This document shows, piece after piece, positions 49,361 through 58,346 of a stretch of 64,000 nt of DNA. The notes beneath the pieces are model-generated. The model worked only from the letters and a program-made list of their open reading frames with translations. It did no database searches and had not been told where the DNA came from. The position numbers and the translations under genes are program-made. Numbering within the stretch: position 1 is the first letter of the stretch; each line of letters begins with the position of its first letter. Origin of the DNA: Georgenia sp. M64 (GTDB lineage Bacteria > Actinomycetota > Actinomycetes > Actinomycetales > Actinomycetaceae). The stretch covers positions 1,426,001 through 1,490,000 of the forward strand of contig NZ_CP145809.1 in NCBI RefSeq assembly GCF_038049925.1, written 5' to 3'.

Positions 49361-51228
49361 GCGCGATCTCCGCCGCGTCCGACCTCGGGGTCGTCGCCAC
49401 CGTCCGCCGGGGCCTGCAGCTCTCGCCGGCGATGACCGACGGCATCGCCACCACGCTGCTGCTCGCCGTCGTCGCCACCGCCGGACGCGTCGTCGTCCCG
49501 GTGGTCCTCCAGCAGGCCACCGACCACGGGATCCTCGCCGACGGCGGGCCCGACGTCGCCCGGGTGGCGTGGCTCGCCGTAGCCGGCCTCGTGGTGCTGC
49601 TCCTGACCGGCCAGGTCAGCGCCGCCGTCAACGTCCGGCTCTACCGCACGAGCGAGCGAGGCCTGGCCCAGCTGCGGGTGGCCACCTTCCGTCACGTCCA
49701 CGACCTGTCCACGCTCACCCAGTTCGCGGAGAAGCGCGGCTCGCTGGTCTCGCGGGTGACCTCCGACGTCGACACGGTCTCCCTCTTCGTCCAGCGGGGC
49801 GGGCTCATGCTCGTCCTCAACGCCGGCCAGCTGCTCCTCGCCGGCGCGGCGATGCTGGTGTACTCCTGGCAGCTCGCGCTGCTGGTGTGGGTGTGCTTCC
49901 TGCCGATGGTGCTGCTCGCACCGCGCGCGCAGAAGCGGGTCTCCGCCGCCTACGGCCGGGTCCGGGTGCGGGTGGGGGCCATGCTCTCGGCGATCTCGGA
50001 GTCCGTGGTCGGGGCGGAGACGATCCGGGCGTTCGGCGCCGCCGGGCGCACCCAGCGCCGCATCGACGCCGCCGTCCGGGAGCACCGCGAGGAGGCCGTG
50101 CGCGCCCAGACCTACGTGGCGATCGCCTTCTCCACCGGCGTCGTCCTCGCGGCCGTGGCGCTCGCGGCGGTGGTGGTGGCCGGCACGTACCTCGGCGCCG
50201 CCGGGGACCTCACGATCGGGGAGGTGCTCGCGTTCCTCTTCCTCGTGCAGATGTTCACCGGGCCCGTGCAGAACGCGACCGAGATGCTCAACGAGCTCCA
50301 GAACGCCGTGGCCGGCTGGCGACGCGTCATCGCCGTCCTCGAGACGCCCGTCGACGTCACCGACCCGGCCGACCCGCTGCCGCCGCGCAGCCGGCACGCC
50401 ACCCGCCCGGCGCCGGGCGACGCCCCCACGCCGGGCGTCGTCCACGAATCGGCCGGCGCTCCGGCGGTGCCGGCGCCGGACGGCGCGCACCGGGCGGCCC
50501 GGGTGGAGTTCCGGGGCGTGCGCTACGCCTACCCCGGCGGCCCCGAGGTGCTCCACGGCGTCGACCTCGCGATCGAGCCCGGCACCCAGGTCGCCGTCGT
50601 CGGGCGGACCGGGTCGGGCAAGACCACCCTCGCCAAGCTCCTCGTCCGGCTCATGGACCCCACCGCCGGCGAGGTCCTCCTCGACGGCGCGGACCTGCGC
50701 CGCCTCACCCTGCGGGACCTGCGCTCCCGGGTGGTGCTCGTGCCCCAGGAGGGCTTCCTCCTCGACGCCTCCATCGGGGAGAACATCGCCTACGGCGCGG
50801 TGGACCACCCCGCCGAGGAGGTCGAGGCCGCCGTCGCCGCCCTCGGCCTGGACGGGTGGGTGGCGAGCCTGCCCGCCGGGCTCGACACCCCGGTCGGTCA
50901 GCGCGGGGAGTCGCTCTCGGCGGGTGAGCGCCAGCTCGTGGCCCTGGCCCGCGCGTCGCTCGCCGACGCCGACCTCCTCGTCCTGGACGAGGCCACCTCC
51001 GCCGTCGACCCGGCCACCGAGACCCGGATCGCCCGGGCGCTGGACCGCCTCACCGCGGGCCGGACGTCGGTGACCATCGCCCACCGCCTCTCCACCGCCG
51101 AGGCCGCCGACCTCGTCGTCGTCGTCGAGGACGGGCACCTCGCCGGGGTGGGCAGCCACGAGGCGCTCCTCGCCGCGGGCGGGCCGTACGCGCGGATGCA
51201 CGCCTCCTGGGTGGCGCAGACGCGCTGA
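49357..51228 (+). CDS. ABC exporter half-transporter with canonical Walker B
   Basis: 623 residues from the ATG at 49357. Six transmembrane helices (about 25-330) and a C-terminal nucleotide-binding domain (about 370-610). Walker A GRTGSGKTT, Walker B LLVLDEATSAVD and switch AHRLSTAEAAD are all canonical, whereas the signature is LSAGERQL instead of LSGGQ. That mirrors the partner, which has a normal signature but a degenerate Walker B and switch. The pair forms one catalytic and one degenerate site, as in BmrCD or TM287/288. The cargo is unknown; drug or lipid export are both possible. Confidence 0.93.
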   Translation: MSAISAASDLGVVATVRRGLQLSPAMTDGIATTLLLAVVATAGRVVVPVVLQQATDHGILADGGPDVARVAWLAVAGLVVLLLTGQVSAAVNVRLYRTSERGLAQLRVATFRHVHDLSTLTQFAEKRGSLVSRVTSDVDTVSLFVQRGGLMLVLNAGQLLLAGAAMLVYSWQLALLVWVCFLPMVLLAPRAQKRVSAAYGRVRVRVGAMLSAISESVVGAETIRAFGAAGRTQRRIDAAVREHREEAVRAQTYVAIAFSTGVVLAAVALAAVVVAGTYLGAAGDLTIGEVLAFLFLVQMFTGPVQNATEMLNELQNAVAGWRRVIAVLETPVDVTDPADPLPPRSRHATRPAPGDAPTPGVVHESAGAPAVPAPDGAHRAARVEFRGVRYAYPGGPEVLHGVDLAIEPGTQVAVVGRTGSGKTTLAKLLVRLMDPTAGEVLLDGADLRRLTLRDLRSRVVLVPQEGFLLDASIGENIAYGAVDHPAEEVEAAVAALGLDGWVASLPAGLDTPVGQRGESLSAGERQLVALARASLADADLLVLDEATSAVDPATETRIARALDRLTAGRTSVTIAHRLSTAEAADLVVVVEDGHLAGVGSHEALLAAGGPYARMHASWVAQTR

Positions 51229-51261
51229 CCGGCTCGCGCCGCCCCGTGGCAAGATCGTCCG

Positions 51262-51633
51262 GTGCCCGAGAACCCCACCCTCGACCCGTCCGTCGCCGAC
51301 CGCCTCAAGCGTGACGAGCACGGCCTGGTCTGCGCCGTCGTCCAGCAGCACGACACCGGCGAGGTGCTCATGGTCGGCTGGATGGACGACGAGGCCCTGC
51401 GCCGGACCCTCACCAGCGGCCGGGCGACGTACTGGTCGCGCTCGCGCCAGGAGTACTGGCGCAAGGGGGACACCTCCGGGCACGTCCAGCACGTCGTCTC
51501 CGTGGCGCTGGACTGCGACGGCGACGCCCTGCTCGTGCGCGTCGACCAGGTCGGCGTCGCGTGCCACACCGGCACCCGGACCTGCTTCGAGGCCGGCGGC
51601 GACCTCGGCGCCGTCGTCGGGGACGTCTCGTGA
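51262..51633 (+). CDS. hisI: Phosphoribosyl-AMP cyclohydrolase HisI
   Basis: 123 residues from the GTG at 51262. Third step of histidine synthesis. Metal-binding segments: [28 protein letters not shown], with three Asp/Cys ligands and two Cys in the C-terminal motif. [16 protein letters not shown] and [22 protein letters not shown] are also conserved. There is no fused HisE. The stop overlaps the trpE start (GTGA), so histidine and tryptophan genes share a transcript here. Confidence 0.96.
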   Translation: MPENPTLDPSVADRLKRDEHGLVCAVVQQHDTGEVLMVGWMDDEALRRTLTSGRATYWSRSRQEYWRKGDTSGHVQHVVSVALDCDGDALLVRVDQVGVACHTGTRTCFEAGGDLGAVVGDVS

Positions 51634-53270
51634 GCGCCCCCGACGCCGCGGCCCCCTCGGAGGTCGCTGCGGCCCCCACGGAGGTCTCGGTCGACTGGGG
51701 CCAGACCTGGCCGGACCTGCCCACGTTCCGGGCCATGGCCGCGGACCGCCGGGTCGTGCCCGTGGTGCGCCGCCTTCTCGCCGACGACGTCACGCCCGTG
51801 GGCCTGTACCGCCAGCTCGCGGGCTCGCGCCCGGGCACCTTCATCCTCGAGTCCGCCGAGCACGACGGCGCCTGGTCGCGCTGGTCGTTCGTCGGAGTGG
51901 CCTCCCGCGCCGTGCTCACCGCCCGCGGCGGCCACGCCCGGTGGAGCGGCGACGTGCCCGTCGGCATCCCGGCCGAGGGGCCCGTGCTGGAGGTCCTCGC
52001 GGCGACCCTCGAGGCGCTGCGCACCCCCGCCCTGCCCGGCCTGCCGCCGCTGACGGGCGGGCTCGTCGGTGCGCTGGGCTGGGACGTGCTGCGGGAGTGG
52101 GAGCCGAACCTGCGCGCACTCGCTCCTCGCGAGCACACCACCCCCGACGTCGCGCTGTGCCTGGCCACCGACATGGCCGCCGTCGACCACCACGACGGGT
52201 CCGTCTGGCTCATCGCCAACGCGGTGAACTTCGACGACACGGATGAGCGCGTCGACGCCGCGCACGCCGACGCCGTCGCCCGGCTCGACGCGATGACCGA
52301 CGCGCTCCTGCGCCCGGCGCCCGCCATGGCCGCCGTGCACGTGGGCACCGCGGCGCCCGACCTGCGCTTCCGCACGTCCCGGCCCGACTTCGAGAACGCC
52401 GTCCTGGCGGCAAAGGAGGCCATCCGGGACGGCGAGGTCTTCCAGGTGGTGCTCTCCCAGCGCCTCGACATCGACTGCACGGCGGCCCCCCTGGACGTCT
52501 ACCGCGTCCTGCGCACCATCAACCCCAGCCCGTACATGTACTACCTCCAGCTGCCCGCGGACGAGGGCGGCGGCAGCGACGGCGATGGCGGCGATGGCGG
52601 TGCCCCGGGCGGGGCGGGCACGTTCGCCGTCGTCGGCTCCAGCCCCGAGACGCTCGTCCACGTCCAGGACGGCGACGTCACGACGTTCCCCATCGCCGGG
52701 TCCCGCCCGCGCGGGGCGACACCGGGGGAGGACCGGGCCCTGGCCGAGGAGCTCCTCGCCGACCCCAAGGAGCTCTCCGAGCACGTCATGCTCGTCGACC
52801 TCGCGCGCAACGACCTGGCCAAGGTGTGCCGGCCCGAGACGGTCGAGGTGGTCGAGCTCATGGAGGTCAAGCGCTTCAGCCACATCATGCACATCTCCTC
52901 CACGGTGGTCGGGCGTCAGCGCGACGGCGTCAGCGCCCTGGACTGCCTCGTCGCGACGTTCCCCGCGGGCACCCTGTCGGGGGCGCCCAAGCCACGGGCG
53001 ATCGAGCTCATCGACACCCTCGAGCCGGCCCGCCGCGGCATCTACGGAGGGGTGGTGGGCTACTTCGACCTCGCCGGCAACGCCGACCTGGCCATCGCGA
53101 TCCGCACCGCCGTCATCGCCGGCGGCCAGGCCTCGGTCCAGGCCGGGGCGGGCATCGTGGCCGACTCCGTGCCGGCCACCGAGTACGAGGAGACGAGGAA
53201 CAAGGCCGCGGCCGCCGTCCGGGCGGTCCAGCTCGCCGCCGGCCTGCGGCCCGCGGCGGGCCGGCCGTGA
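51630..53270 (+). CDS. trpE: Anthranilate synthase component I
   Basis: 546 residues from the GTG at 51630. Makes anthranilate from chorismate with ammonia from TrpG (not in window). The N-terminal tryptophan-binding region contains [18 protein letters not shown] (feedback-site LLES type). The catalytic domain has [98 protein letters not shown] and [18 protein letters not shown] Gly/Asp-rich insertion of about 18 residues (about 311-330) interrupts the strand before [13 protein letters not shown]. There is no fused glutamine amidotransferase domain. Confidence 0.95.
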   Translation: MSAPDAAAPSEVAAAPTEVSVDWGQTWPDLPTFRAMAADRRVVPVVRRLLADDVTPVGLYRQLAGSRPGTFILESAEHDGAWSRWSFVGVASRAVLTARGGHARWSGDVPVGIPAEGPVLEVLAATLEALRTPALPGLPPLTGGLVGALGWDVLREWEPNLRALAPREHTTPDVALCLATDMAAVDHHDGSVWLIANAVNFDDTDERVDAAHADAVARLDAMTDALLRPAPAMAAVHVGTAAPDLRFRTSRPDFENAVLAAKEAIRDGEVFQVVLSQRLDIDCTAAPLDVYRVLRTINPSPYMYYLQLPADEGGGSDGDGGDGGAPGGAGTFAVVGSSPETLVHVQDGDVTTFPIAGSRPRGATPGEDRALAEELLADPKELSEHVMLVDLARNDLAKVCRPETVEVVELMEVKRFSHIMHISSTVVGRQRDGVSALDCLVATFPAGTLSGAPKPRAIELIDTLEPARRGIYGGVVGYFDLAGNADLAIAIRTAVIAGGQASVQAGAGIVADSVPATEYEETRNKAAAAVRAVQLAAGLRPAAGRP

Positions 53271-53971
53271 CCGCCCGGCCGGCGAGGCGCCGCGTCGTCC
53301 TGGCCACGCTCGTCGTCGTCGTGCTCCTCCTGGCCGTCACCTCGGCCACGTGGGTGAGCGGGACGGCCCCCACGGTGATCGGGACCGAGACGGTCTCGGT
53401 GGCCGGGACGTCCGCGGCCCCGGCGGTGACCGCGGCCGCGCTCGTCATGGGCGCGGCCGCGCTGGCCGTCGCCATCGGCCGGCGCGTCGCCGTCATGCTC
53501 GGCGGGCTGGCGCTCCTGGGGGCTGCCGTCATGGTCGTCGTCGCCGTCGCCGGGCTCCTCGCGGACCCCGCCGGGCCGCTCCTCGGGGCCGCGGCGCAGG
53601 TCAGCGGGGTCCGGGTCCTCGAGGGCGAGCCCGCCCTGGCGCCGTGGCCGTACGTGGCCGCACTCCTGGGCGCCGGCGCCGGCGTCGCGGGAGTGGTGGC
53701 GGTCCTCTCCGCCGGGCGGTGGCAGCACGCCGGGCGTCGTTTCGAGCGGGCCGGTGCGGCCGCGCCCGGGGCCACCACGGGTGCGCCGATGGCGTCGTCA
53801 CCGGACCCGGCCACGACGGCGCCGGGGGAGTCGACCACCCGGCCGGCCGGGGCGACGGGTCTCGCTGTCGGCACGGTCGCCACGCCGGAGAGCGATGCCC
53901 GCACCCGCGCCATGGACGACTGGGACGCCCTCGGCCGCGGCGAGGACCCCTCGCGCGACCAGGCACCGTGA
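53267..53971 (+). CDS. Tryptophan-biosynthesis-associated membrane protein (TrpP-like)
   Basis: 234 residues from the GTG at 53267, overlapping the trpE stop. Four transmembrane segments: VVLATLVVVVLLLAVTSATW, VTAAALVMGAAALAVAIG, VAVMLGGLALLGAAVMVVVAVAGLL and YVAALLGAGAGVAGVVAVLSAG. A soluble tail of about 80 residues rich in Ala/Thr/Pro follows and ends with the conserved-looking MDDWDALGRGEDPS. This family is found only next to trp genes in actinobacteria; its function is unknown. Confidence 0.9.
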   Translation: MTARPARRRVVLATLVVVVLLLAVTSATWVSGTAPTVIGTETVSVAGTSAAPAVTAAALVMGAAALAVAIGRRVAVMLGGLALLGAAVMVVVAVAGLLADPAGPLLGAAAQVSGVRVLEGEPALAPWPYVAALLGAGAGVAGVVAVLSAGRWQHAGRRFERAGAAAPGATTGAPMASSPDPATTAPGESTTRPAGATGLAVGTVATPESDARTRAMDDWDALGRGEDPSRDQAP

Positions 53972-54050
53972 CCGGCCGCGCGCGACGCACTGCCTGACCG
54001 GTACCTGGCCGATATGCTGCGGCCAGACCGACCCTGCCCCGGAGGACACC

Positions 54051-54332
54051 ATGCCGCAGATTCCCGCGACCGAGCCCTACACGCTGCCGTCCGCGGCGCC
54101 CTACTCCAACCACGGGCGCACCCCCGCCGCATGGGTCATGACCTGGGGGGTCAGCCTCGCGTTCCTGGTGGGCGGGCTGAGCCTCATGATCGAGGCCGAC
54201 TGGCTCACGATCGTCGCCCTGGTGATCGGGGTGGGGGCGGTCGTGGTCTCGGTGGTCATGCGCGGCATGGGGCTGGGCCAGCCCGCGCCGCCGCCCGCCC
54301 GCGAGCGTGAGCGGGACTGGTACAGCGACTGA
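54051..54332 (+). CDS. HGxxPAAW-family small membrane protein
   Basis: 93 residues; the ATG at 54051 is preceded by GGAGGA. The family motif is seen as HGRTPAAWV near residue 21, followed by two transmembrane helices (VMTWGVSLAFLVGGLSLMI and LTIVALVIGVGAVVVSVVM) and a short charged cytoplasmic tail ending DWYSD. Conserved between trpP and trpC in many actinobacteria, function unknown. Confidence 0.88.
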   Translation: MPQIPATEPYTLPSAAPYSNHGRTPAAWVMTWGVSLAFLVGGLSLMIEADWLTIVALVIGVGAVVVSVVMRGMGLGQPAPPPARERERDWYSD

Positions 54333-54383
54333 CGGCGGCGGGCGCGGAAACTGCCGCCTGGCGGACGCCGTTCGAGGCACCCA

Positions 54384-54417
54384 CGACTGACACCTACGAT
54401 GAGGGAGTCGTCAGTCG
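54384..54417 (+). promoter_or_regulatory. Inverted repeat flanking the trpC promoter -10
   Basis: CGACTGAC (54384-54391) and GTCAGTCG (54410-54417) are perfect 8-base arms around TACGAT (54395-54400), a good -10 hexamer. GAGGGGA and the GTG start at 54433 follow. The arms may be an operator or, if the transcript starts earlier, a 5' hairpin. Confidence 0.5.
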
Positions 54418-54432
54418 AGGGGAGTACGAGCT

Positions 54433-55248
54433 GTGACCGTGCTGGATGAGATCATCGCCGGGGTCCGGGAGGACCTCGCCGAGCGTGAGGCGAAGCGGCC
54501 CCTCGAGGTCCTCAAGGACATGGCCCAGCGCCGGGACGGGGCCAAGGACGCCGTCGCCGCGCTGCGCGGTGAGCACCAGGCCGTCACGATCATCTCCGAG
54601 GTCAAGCGGTCCAGCCCCTCCAAGGGTGCGCTCGCCGACATCGCCGACCCGGCCGGCCTCGCCGCCGAGTACGAGGCCGGTGGCGCCGCCGTCATCTCCG
54701 TCCTCACCGAGGGCCGCCGCTTCGGCGGCTCCCTCGAGGACCTCGCCGCGGTGCGCGCGGCCGTGAACGTGCCCGTGCTCCGCAAGGACTTCGTCGTCAC
54801 GCCCTACCAGGTGTGGGAGGCCCGGGCCTACGGTGCCGACCTCGTCCTGCTGATCGTCTCCGCCCTCGAGCAGACCGTGCTCACCTCCCTCGTCGAGCGG
54901 GTGCACTCCCTGGGCATGACCGCACTCGTCGAGGTGCACGACCGTGAGGAGGCCGTGCGCGCCGTGGACGCCGGCGCCCGGGTGGTCGGCGTCAACGCCC
55001 GCGACCTGCGCACCCTCCAGGTGGACCGCGGCGTCTTCGCCCAGGTGGTCGACGTCCTGCCGAAGGGCGTCCTGCGGGTCGCGGAGTCAGGGGTCCGCGG
55101 TCCCCACGACGTCCTCGACTACGCCCGTGCCGGCGCCGACGCCGTCCTGGTAGGGGAGGCGCTGGTCACCCAGGGCAACCCGCGCCAGGCCGTCGCGGAC
55201 ATGGTCGCCGCCGGGTCGCACCCCTCCCTGCGGGCGGTGCGCCGATGA
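54433..55248 (+). CDS. trpC: Indole-3-glycerol phosphate synthase
   Basis: 271 residues from the GTG at 54433, preceded by GAGGGGAG. TIM-barrel enzyme closing the indole ring. Conserved catalytic segments: [19 protein letters not shown] (Lys), [46 protein letters not shown] and [31 protein letters not shown]. Unfused (no TrpF). The stop overlaps the trpB start (ATGA). First gene of trpCBA; trpD and trpF are elsewhere. Confidence 0.97.
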   Translation: MTVLDEIIAGVREDLAEREAKRPLEVLKDMAQRRDGAKDAVAALRGEHQAVTIISEVKRSSPSKGALADIADPAGLAAEYEAGGAAVISVLTEGRRFGGSLEDLAAVRAAVNVPVLRKDFVVTPYQVWEARAYGADLVLLIVSALEQTVLTSLVERVHSLGMTALVEVHDREEAVRAVDAGARVVGVNARDLRTLQVDRGVFAQVVDVLPKGVLRVAESGVRGPHDVLDYARAGADAVLVGEALVTQGNPRQAVADMVAAGSHPSLRAVRR

Positions 55249-56540
55249 CCGCGACCGAGGGCGGGCAGGCAGGCCCCGGCCGCCTCGCCGACGCCGCCGG
55301 CCCTTACTTCGGCGACTTCGGCGGCCGGTTCGTCCCCGAGGCGCTCATCGCGGCGCTGGACGACCTCGCCGCCGCGTGGGAGGAGCTGCGGGTCGACCCG
55401 GGGTACCTCGCCGAGATGGACCACCTCAACCGCACCTACGTCGGCCGGCCGAGCATCGTCACCGAGGTGCCCCGCTTCGCCGAGCACTGCGGCGGAGCCC
55501 GGGTCATCCTCAAGCGTGAGGACCTCAACCACACCGGCTCCCACAAGATCAACAACGTCCTGGGCCAGGCGCTGCTCACCCGCAAGGTCGGCAAGAAGCG
55601 GGTCATCGCCGAGACGGGCGCCGGCCAGCACGGTGTCGCCACCGCGACGGCCGCCGCCCTCCTCGGCCTGGAGTGCACCGTGTACATGGGCGAGGAGGAC
55701 GTGCGCCGGCAGGCGCTCAACGTCGCCCGCATGAAGCTCCTCGGCGCCGAGGTCGTGCCGGTGACCACCGGTTCGCGCACCCTCAAGGACGCCATCAACG
55801 AGGCCTTCCGGGACTGGGTCACCAACGTCGGGACCACCAACTACCTCTTCGGCACCGCCGCCGGTCCGCACCCGTTCCCCGCGATGGTGCGCGACCTGCA
55901 GAAGGTCATCGGGGACGAGGCGCGCGAGCAGGTGCTCGAGCTCACCGGCGCGCTGCCCGACGTCGTCTGCGCCTGCGTGGGCGGCGGCTCCAACGCCATC
56001 GGCATCTTCAACGCCTTCCTCGACGACGACGGCGTGCGGCTCGTCGGTCTGGAGGCCGCCGGCGACGGTGTCGAGACCGGCCGGCACGCCTCCTCCATCA
56101 CCGGCGGCACGCCCGGGGTGCTCCACGGCGCGCGGACGTACGTCCTCCAGGACGAGGACGGCCAGACCGTGGAGTCGCACTCGATCTCCGCCGGGCTGGA
56201 CTACCCCGGCGTGGGCCCCGAGCACTCCTGGCTGGCAAGCATCCACCGCGCCGAGTACCAGCCGGTCACCGACGCCGAGGCCATGGAGGCCTTCCGGCTG
56301 CTGTGCCGGACCGAGGGGATCATCCCCGCGATCGAGTCGGCGCACGCCCTGGCCGGCGCGATGCGGATCGGGACCGAGGCGAAGGCGGCCGGGCTGCCCG
56401 CGCCGACGATCCTCGTCAACCTCTCCGGCCGCGGGGACAAGGACGTCGAGACCGCCGCCCGGTGGTTCGACCTCGTCGACGAGGAGGCGCTGGCCCACCC
56501 GGGCCCCGCCGAGCACGCCACCGGGAGCATCGAGAAGTGA
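55245..56540 (+). CDS. trpB: Tryptophan synthase beta subunit
   Basis: 431 residues. PLP enzyme joining indole and serine. The PLP lysine is in [18 protein letters not shown] (about residue 101). [45 protein letters not shown] (phosphate loop) and [15 protein letters not shown] are the expected motifs. It has the usual beta1 length and is not the TrpB2 type. The stop overlaps trpA by four bases. Confidence 0.98.
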   Translation: MTATEGGQAGPGRLADAAGPYFGDFGGRFVPEALIAALDDLAAAWEELRVDPGYLAEMDHLNRTYVGRPSIVTEVPRFAEHCGGARVILKREDLNHTGSHKINNVLGQALLTRKVGKKRVIAETGAGQHGVATATAAALLGLECTVYMGEEDVRRQALNVARMKLLGAEVVPVTTGSRTLKDAINEAFRDWVTNVGTTNYLFGTAAGPHPFPAMVRDLQKVIGDEAREQVLELTGALPDVVCACVGGGSNAIGIFNAFLDDDGVRLVGLEAAGDGVETGRHASSITGGTPGVLHGARTYVLQDEDGQTVESHSISAGLDYPGVGPEHSWLASIHRAEYQPVTDAEAMEAFRLLCRTEGIIPAIESAHALAGAMRIGTEAKAAGLPAPTILVNLSGRGDKDVETAARWFDLVDEEALAHPGPAEHATGSIEK

Positions 56541-57352
56541 GCGTCATGACCCCCTCGAAGTCCGCCGCCGCCGTGGACGCCGCCCGCGCCCGGGGTGGCG
56601 CCGCCCTCGTCGGCTACCTGCCGGTGGGCTTCCCTGACGTCGCCACCTCGGTCGAGGCGGCGAAGGCGCTCGTCGCGGCCGGCGCCGACGTCATCGAGCT
56701 CGGCCTGCCCTACTCCGACCCCGGCATGGACGGAGAGGTCATCCAGCGCGCCGCCCAGGCGGCCCTCGACGGCGGCACCCGCACCCGCGACGTCCTCTCC
56801 GCCGTCGAGCAGGTGGCCGCCACCGGCGCGGCGGTGCTGGTGATGACCTACTTCAACCCGGTGCTGCGCTACGGCGTCGACCGGTTCGCCCGCGACCTCG
56901 CGGCCGCGGGCGGGGCGGGCCTCATCACCCCCGACCTCATCCCGGACGAGGCGGCGGAGTGGGTCGCGGCGTCCGATGCGCACGGTCTGGACCGCGTCTT
57001 CCTCGTCGCACCCAGCTCGACCGACGCGCGCCTGGCCATGACCGCCCGTGCGTGCCGTGGCTTCGTCTACGCCGCCTCCACGATGGGTGTCACCGGCGCC
57101 CGGGCCAGCGTCGACACCCACGCCCGTGAGCTCGTCGCCCGCACCCGTGCGGCCGGGGCGGAGCGGGTGTGCGTGGGGCTGGGCGTCTCCACCGGTGAGC
57201 AGGCGGCCGAGATCGCCGAGTTCGCCGACGGCGTCATCGTCGGGTCGGCCTTCGTGCGCACCCTCATGCGTGCCGACGGCGACCGCACCGCGGGCCTGCG
57301 CGACCTCGGCGTGCTGGCCGAGGAGATCGCCGCGGGCGCACACGGCGCCTGA
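56537..57352 (+). CDS. trpA: Tryptophan synthase alpha subunit
   Basis: 271 residues from the GTG at 56537, which overlaps the trpB stop; an ATG at 56546 is the alternative. Cleaves indole-3-glycerol phosphate and passes indole to TrpB. Catalytic Glu in [22 protein letters not shown] and Asp in [15 protein letters not shown]; the phosphate site is [15 protein letters not shown] and VIVGSAFV. The characteristic MGVTGAR loop is present. Confidence 0.97.
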   Translation: MSVMTPSKSAAAVDAARARGGAALVGYLPVGFPDVATSVEAAKALVAAGADVIELGLPYSDPGMDGEVIQRAAQAALDGGTRTRDVLSAVEQVAATGAAVLVMTYFNPVLRYGVDRFARDLAAAGGAGLITPDLIPDEAAEWVAASDAHGLDRVFLVAPSSTDARLAMTARACRGFVYAASTMGVTGARASVDTHARELVARTRAAGAERVCVGLGVSTGEQAAEIAEFADGVIVGSAFVRTLMRADGDRTAGLRDLGVLAEEIAAGAHGA

Positions 57353-57396
57353 GGAGGCCCCGTGTGGACCGACAGTGCCCGGCGGCTGACCCACGG

Positions 57397-57454
57397 GTCG
57401 GCCGGCGGAGCCGTCGGACGCACCGGTCGGCCGGCGGAGCCGTCGGACGCACCG
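57397..57454. repeat. 29-bp tandem repeat after trpA
   Basis: Two identical 29-base units (57397-57425, 57426-57454) lie directly before the end of the convergent lipoprotein gene, in the 108-base gap after trpA. Confidence 0.85.
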
Positions 57455-57460
57455 GTGCGG

Positions 57461-58096
57461 CTACCCGCTCAGCAGCCCCACGTGGAAGCCGGCCTCGCCC
57501 CACGTCGCTCGTAGCGTCCCCCGCTCGGGCAGGGTCACCTCGTCGCAGCCGCGGGTGATGGCGCCCTCGGTGCCGTCCACGAGACGGCACACGATCGCCG
57601 CGCCGGTCACGGGCGGCTCGCCGGACTCGTCCCGGCCGATCGTGAAGCGACCCCGGGCGTCGACGGCCGCGACCTCCCCGCCCCAGGACCCGACCGTCGC
57701 CTCGTCGAGGTGGAGCCGGACGTAGGGCAGGTGCGTCACCGGGGGCCGCCAGTCGTCCCGGGCGGCGCGGTCGAGGAGCGCGTCGAGGTGCTCGGCCGGG
57801 ATGGCGGCGACCCAGCCGCCGCCGTCGGCGTGGTCGGGCAGCCCGGTGTCGTCGACGCCGACCATCACCCCGTTGACCCCCCGCTCGCCGGGCGGCAGGG
57901 GCGACGGCGTCGGCACGCCGGTGCACCCCGCAAGGAGGGCCGCCAGGAGGAGCGACGGCAGGACGCGGGAGCGCAGGGCACGGCTCCTCGGCGCCGTCCC
58001 GCGCGGCCAGGGCGTGCCGTCGGGCCGGGGCCGCGCGGCCCCGGGCCGGGGCCGCGTGCCCGTGGTCCGCGCTGATCCCGGCCCGACCCCGTCCAC
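57461..58096 (-). CDS. Putative lipoprotein, function unknown
   Basis: About 211 residues from the GTG at 58096, which has GAGGGGG five bases before it; the true start could be closer to the signal sequence. The hydrophobic stretch VLPSLLLAALLAGC is a clear signal peptide with lipobox. The mature protein (about 160 residues) has GVNGVMVGVDDTGLPDHADGGGWVAAIPAEHL and beta-rich segments (RGRFTIGRDESGEPPVTGAAIVCRLVDG). I do not recognise a family. The neighbouring lgt would lipidate it, but this proximity alone says nothing about function. Confidence 0.72.
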   Translation of the reverse strand: MDGVGPGSARTTGTRPRPGAARPRPDGTPWPRGTAPRSRALRSRVLPSLLLAALLAGCTGVPTPSPLPPGERGVNGVMVGVDDTGLPDHADGGGWVAAIPAEHLDALLDRAARDDWRPPVTHLPYVRLHLDEATVGSWGGEVAAVDARGRFTIGRDESGEPPVTGAAIVCRLVDGTEGAITRGCDEVTLPERGTLRATWGEAGFHVGLLSG

Positions 58097-58346
58097 GACG
58101 ACCCCCTCGCTGTGCCGGGCACGAGCGTGCCGACGTCGCCCGGCACGGGGTGCCCGCGCCGACCGGCACCGATGTGCCGGCGCCACCGGCCGGCGGAGGC
58201 GAGGCCACGCCCACCGGGACGTGACGCCGACCCTGCCAGACCCGTGCCGCCGAGGTGGCCGGATCCGTGCGGGGTCCTCCGCTCGCGGGGTGGCTCCGCA
58301 TCCCCCTCTCGCCGGGTGGGCTCGTCCCAGCGGTTAGGCTGCGGGG

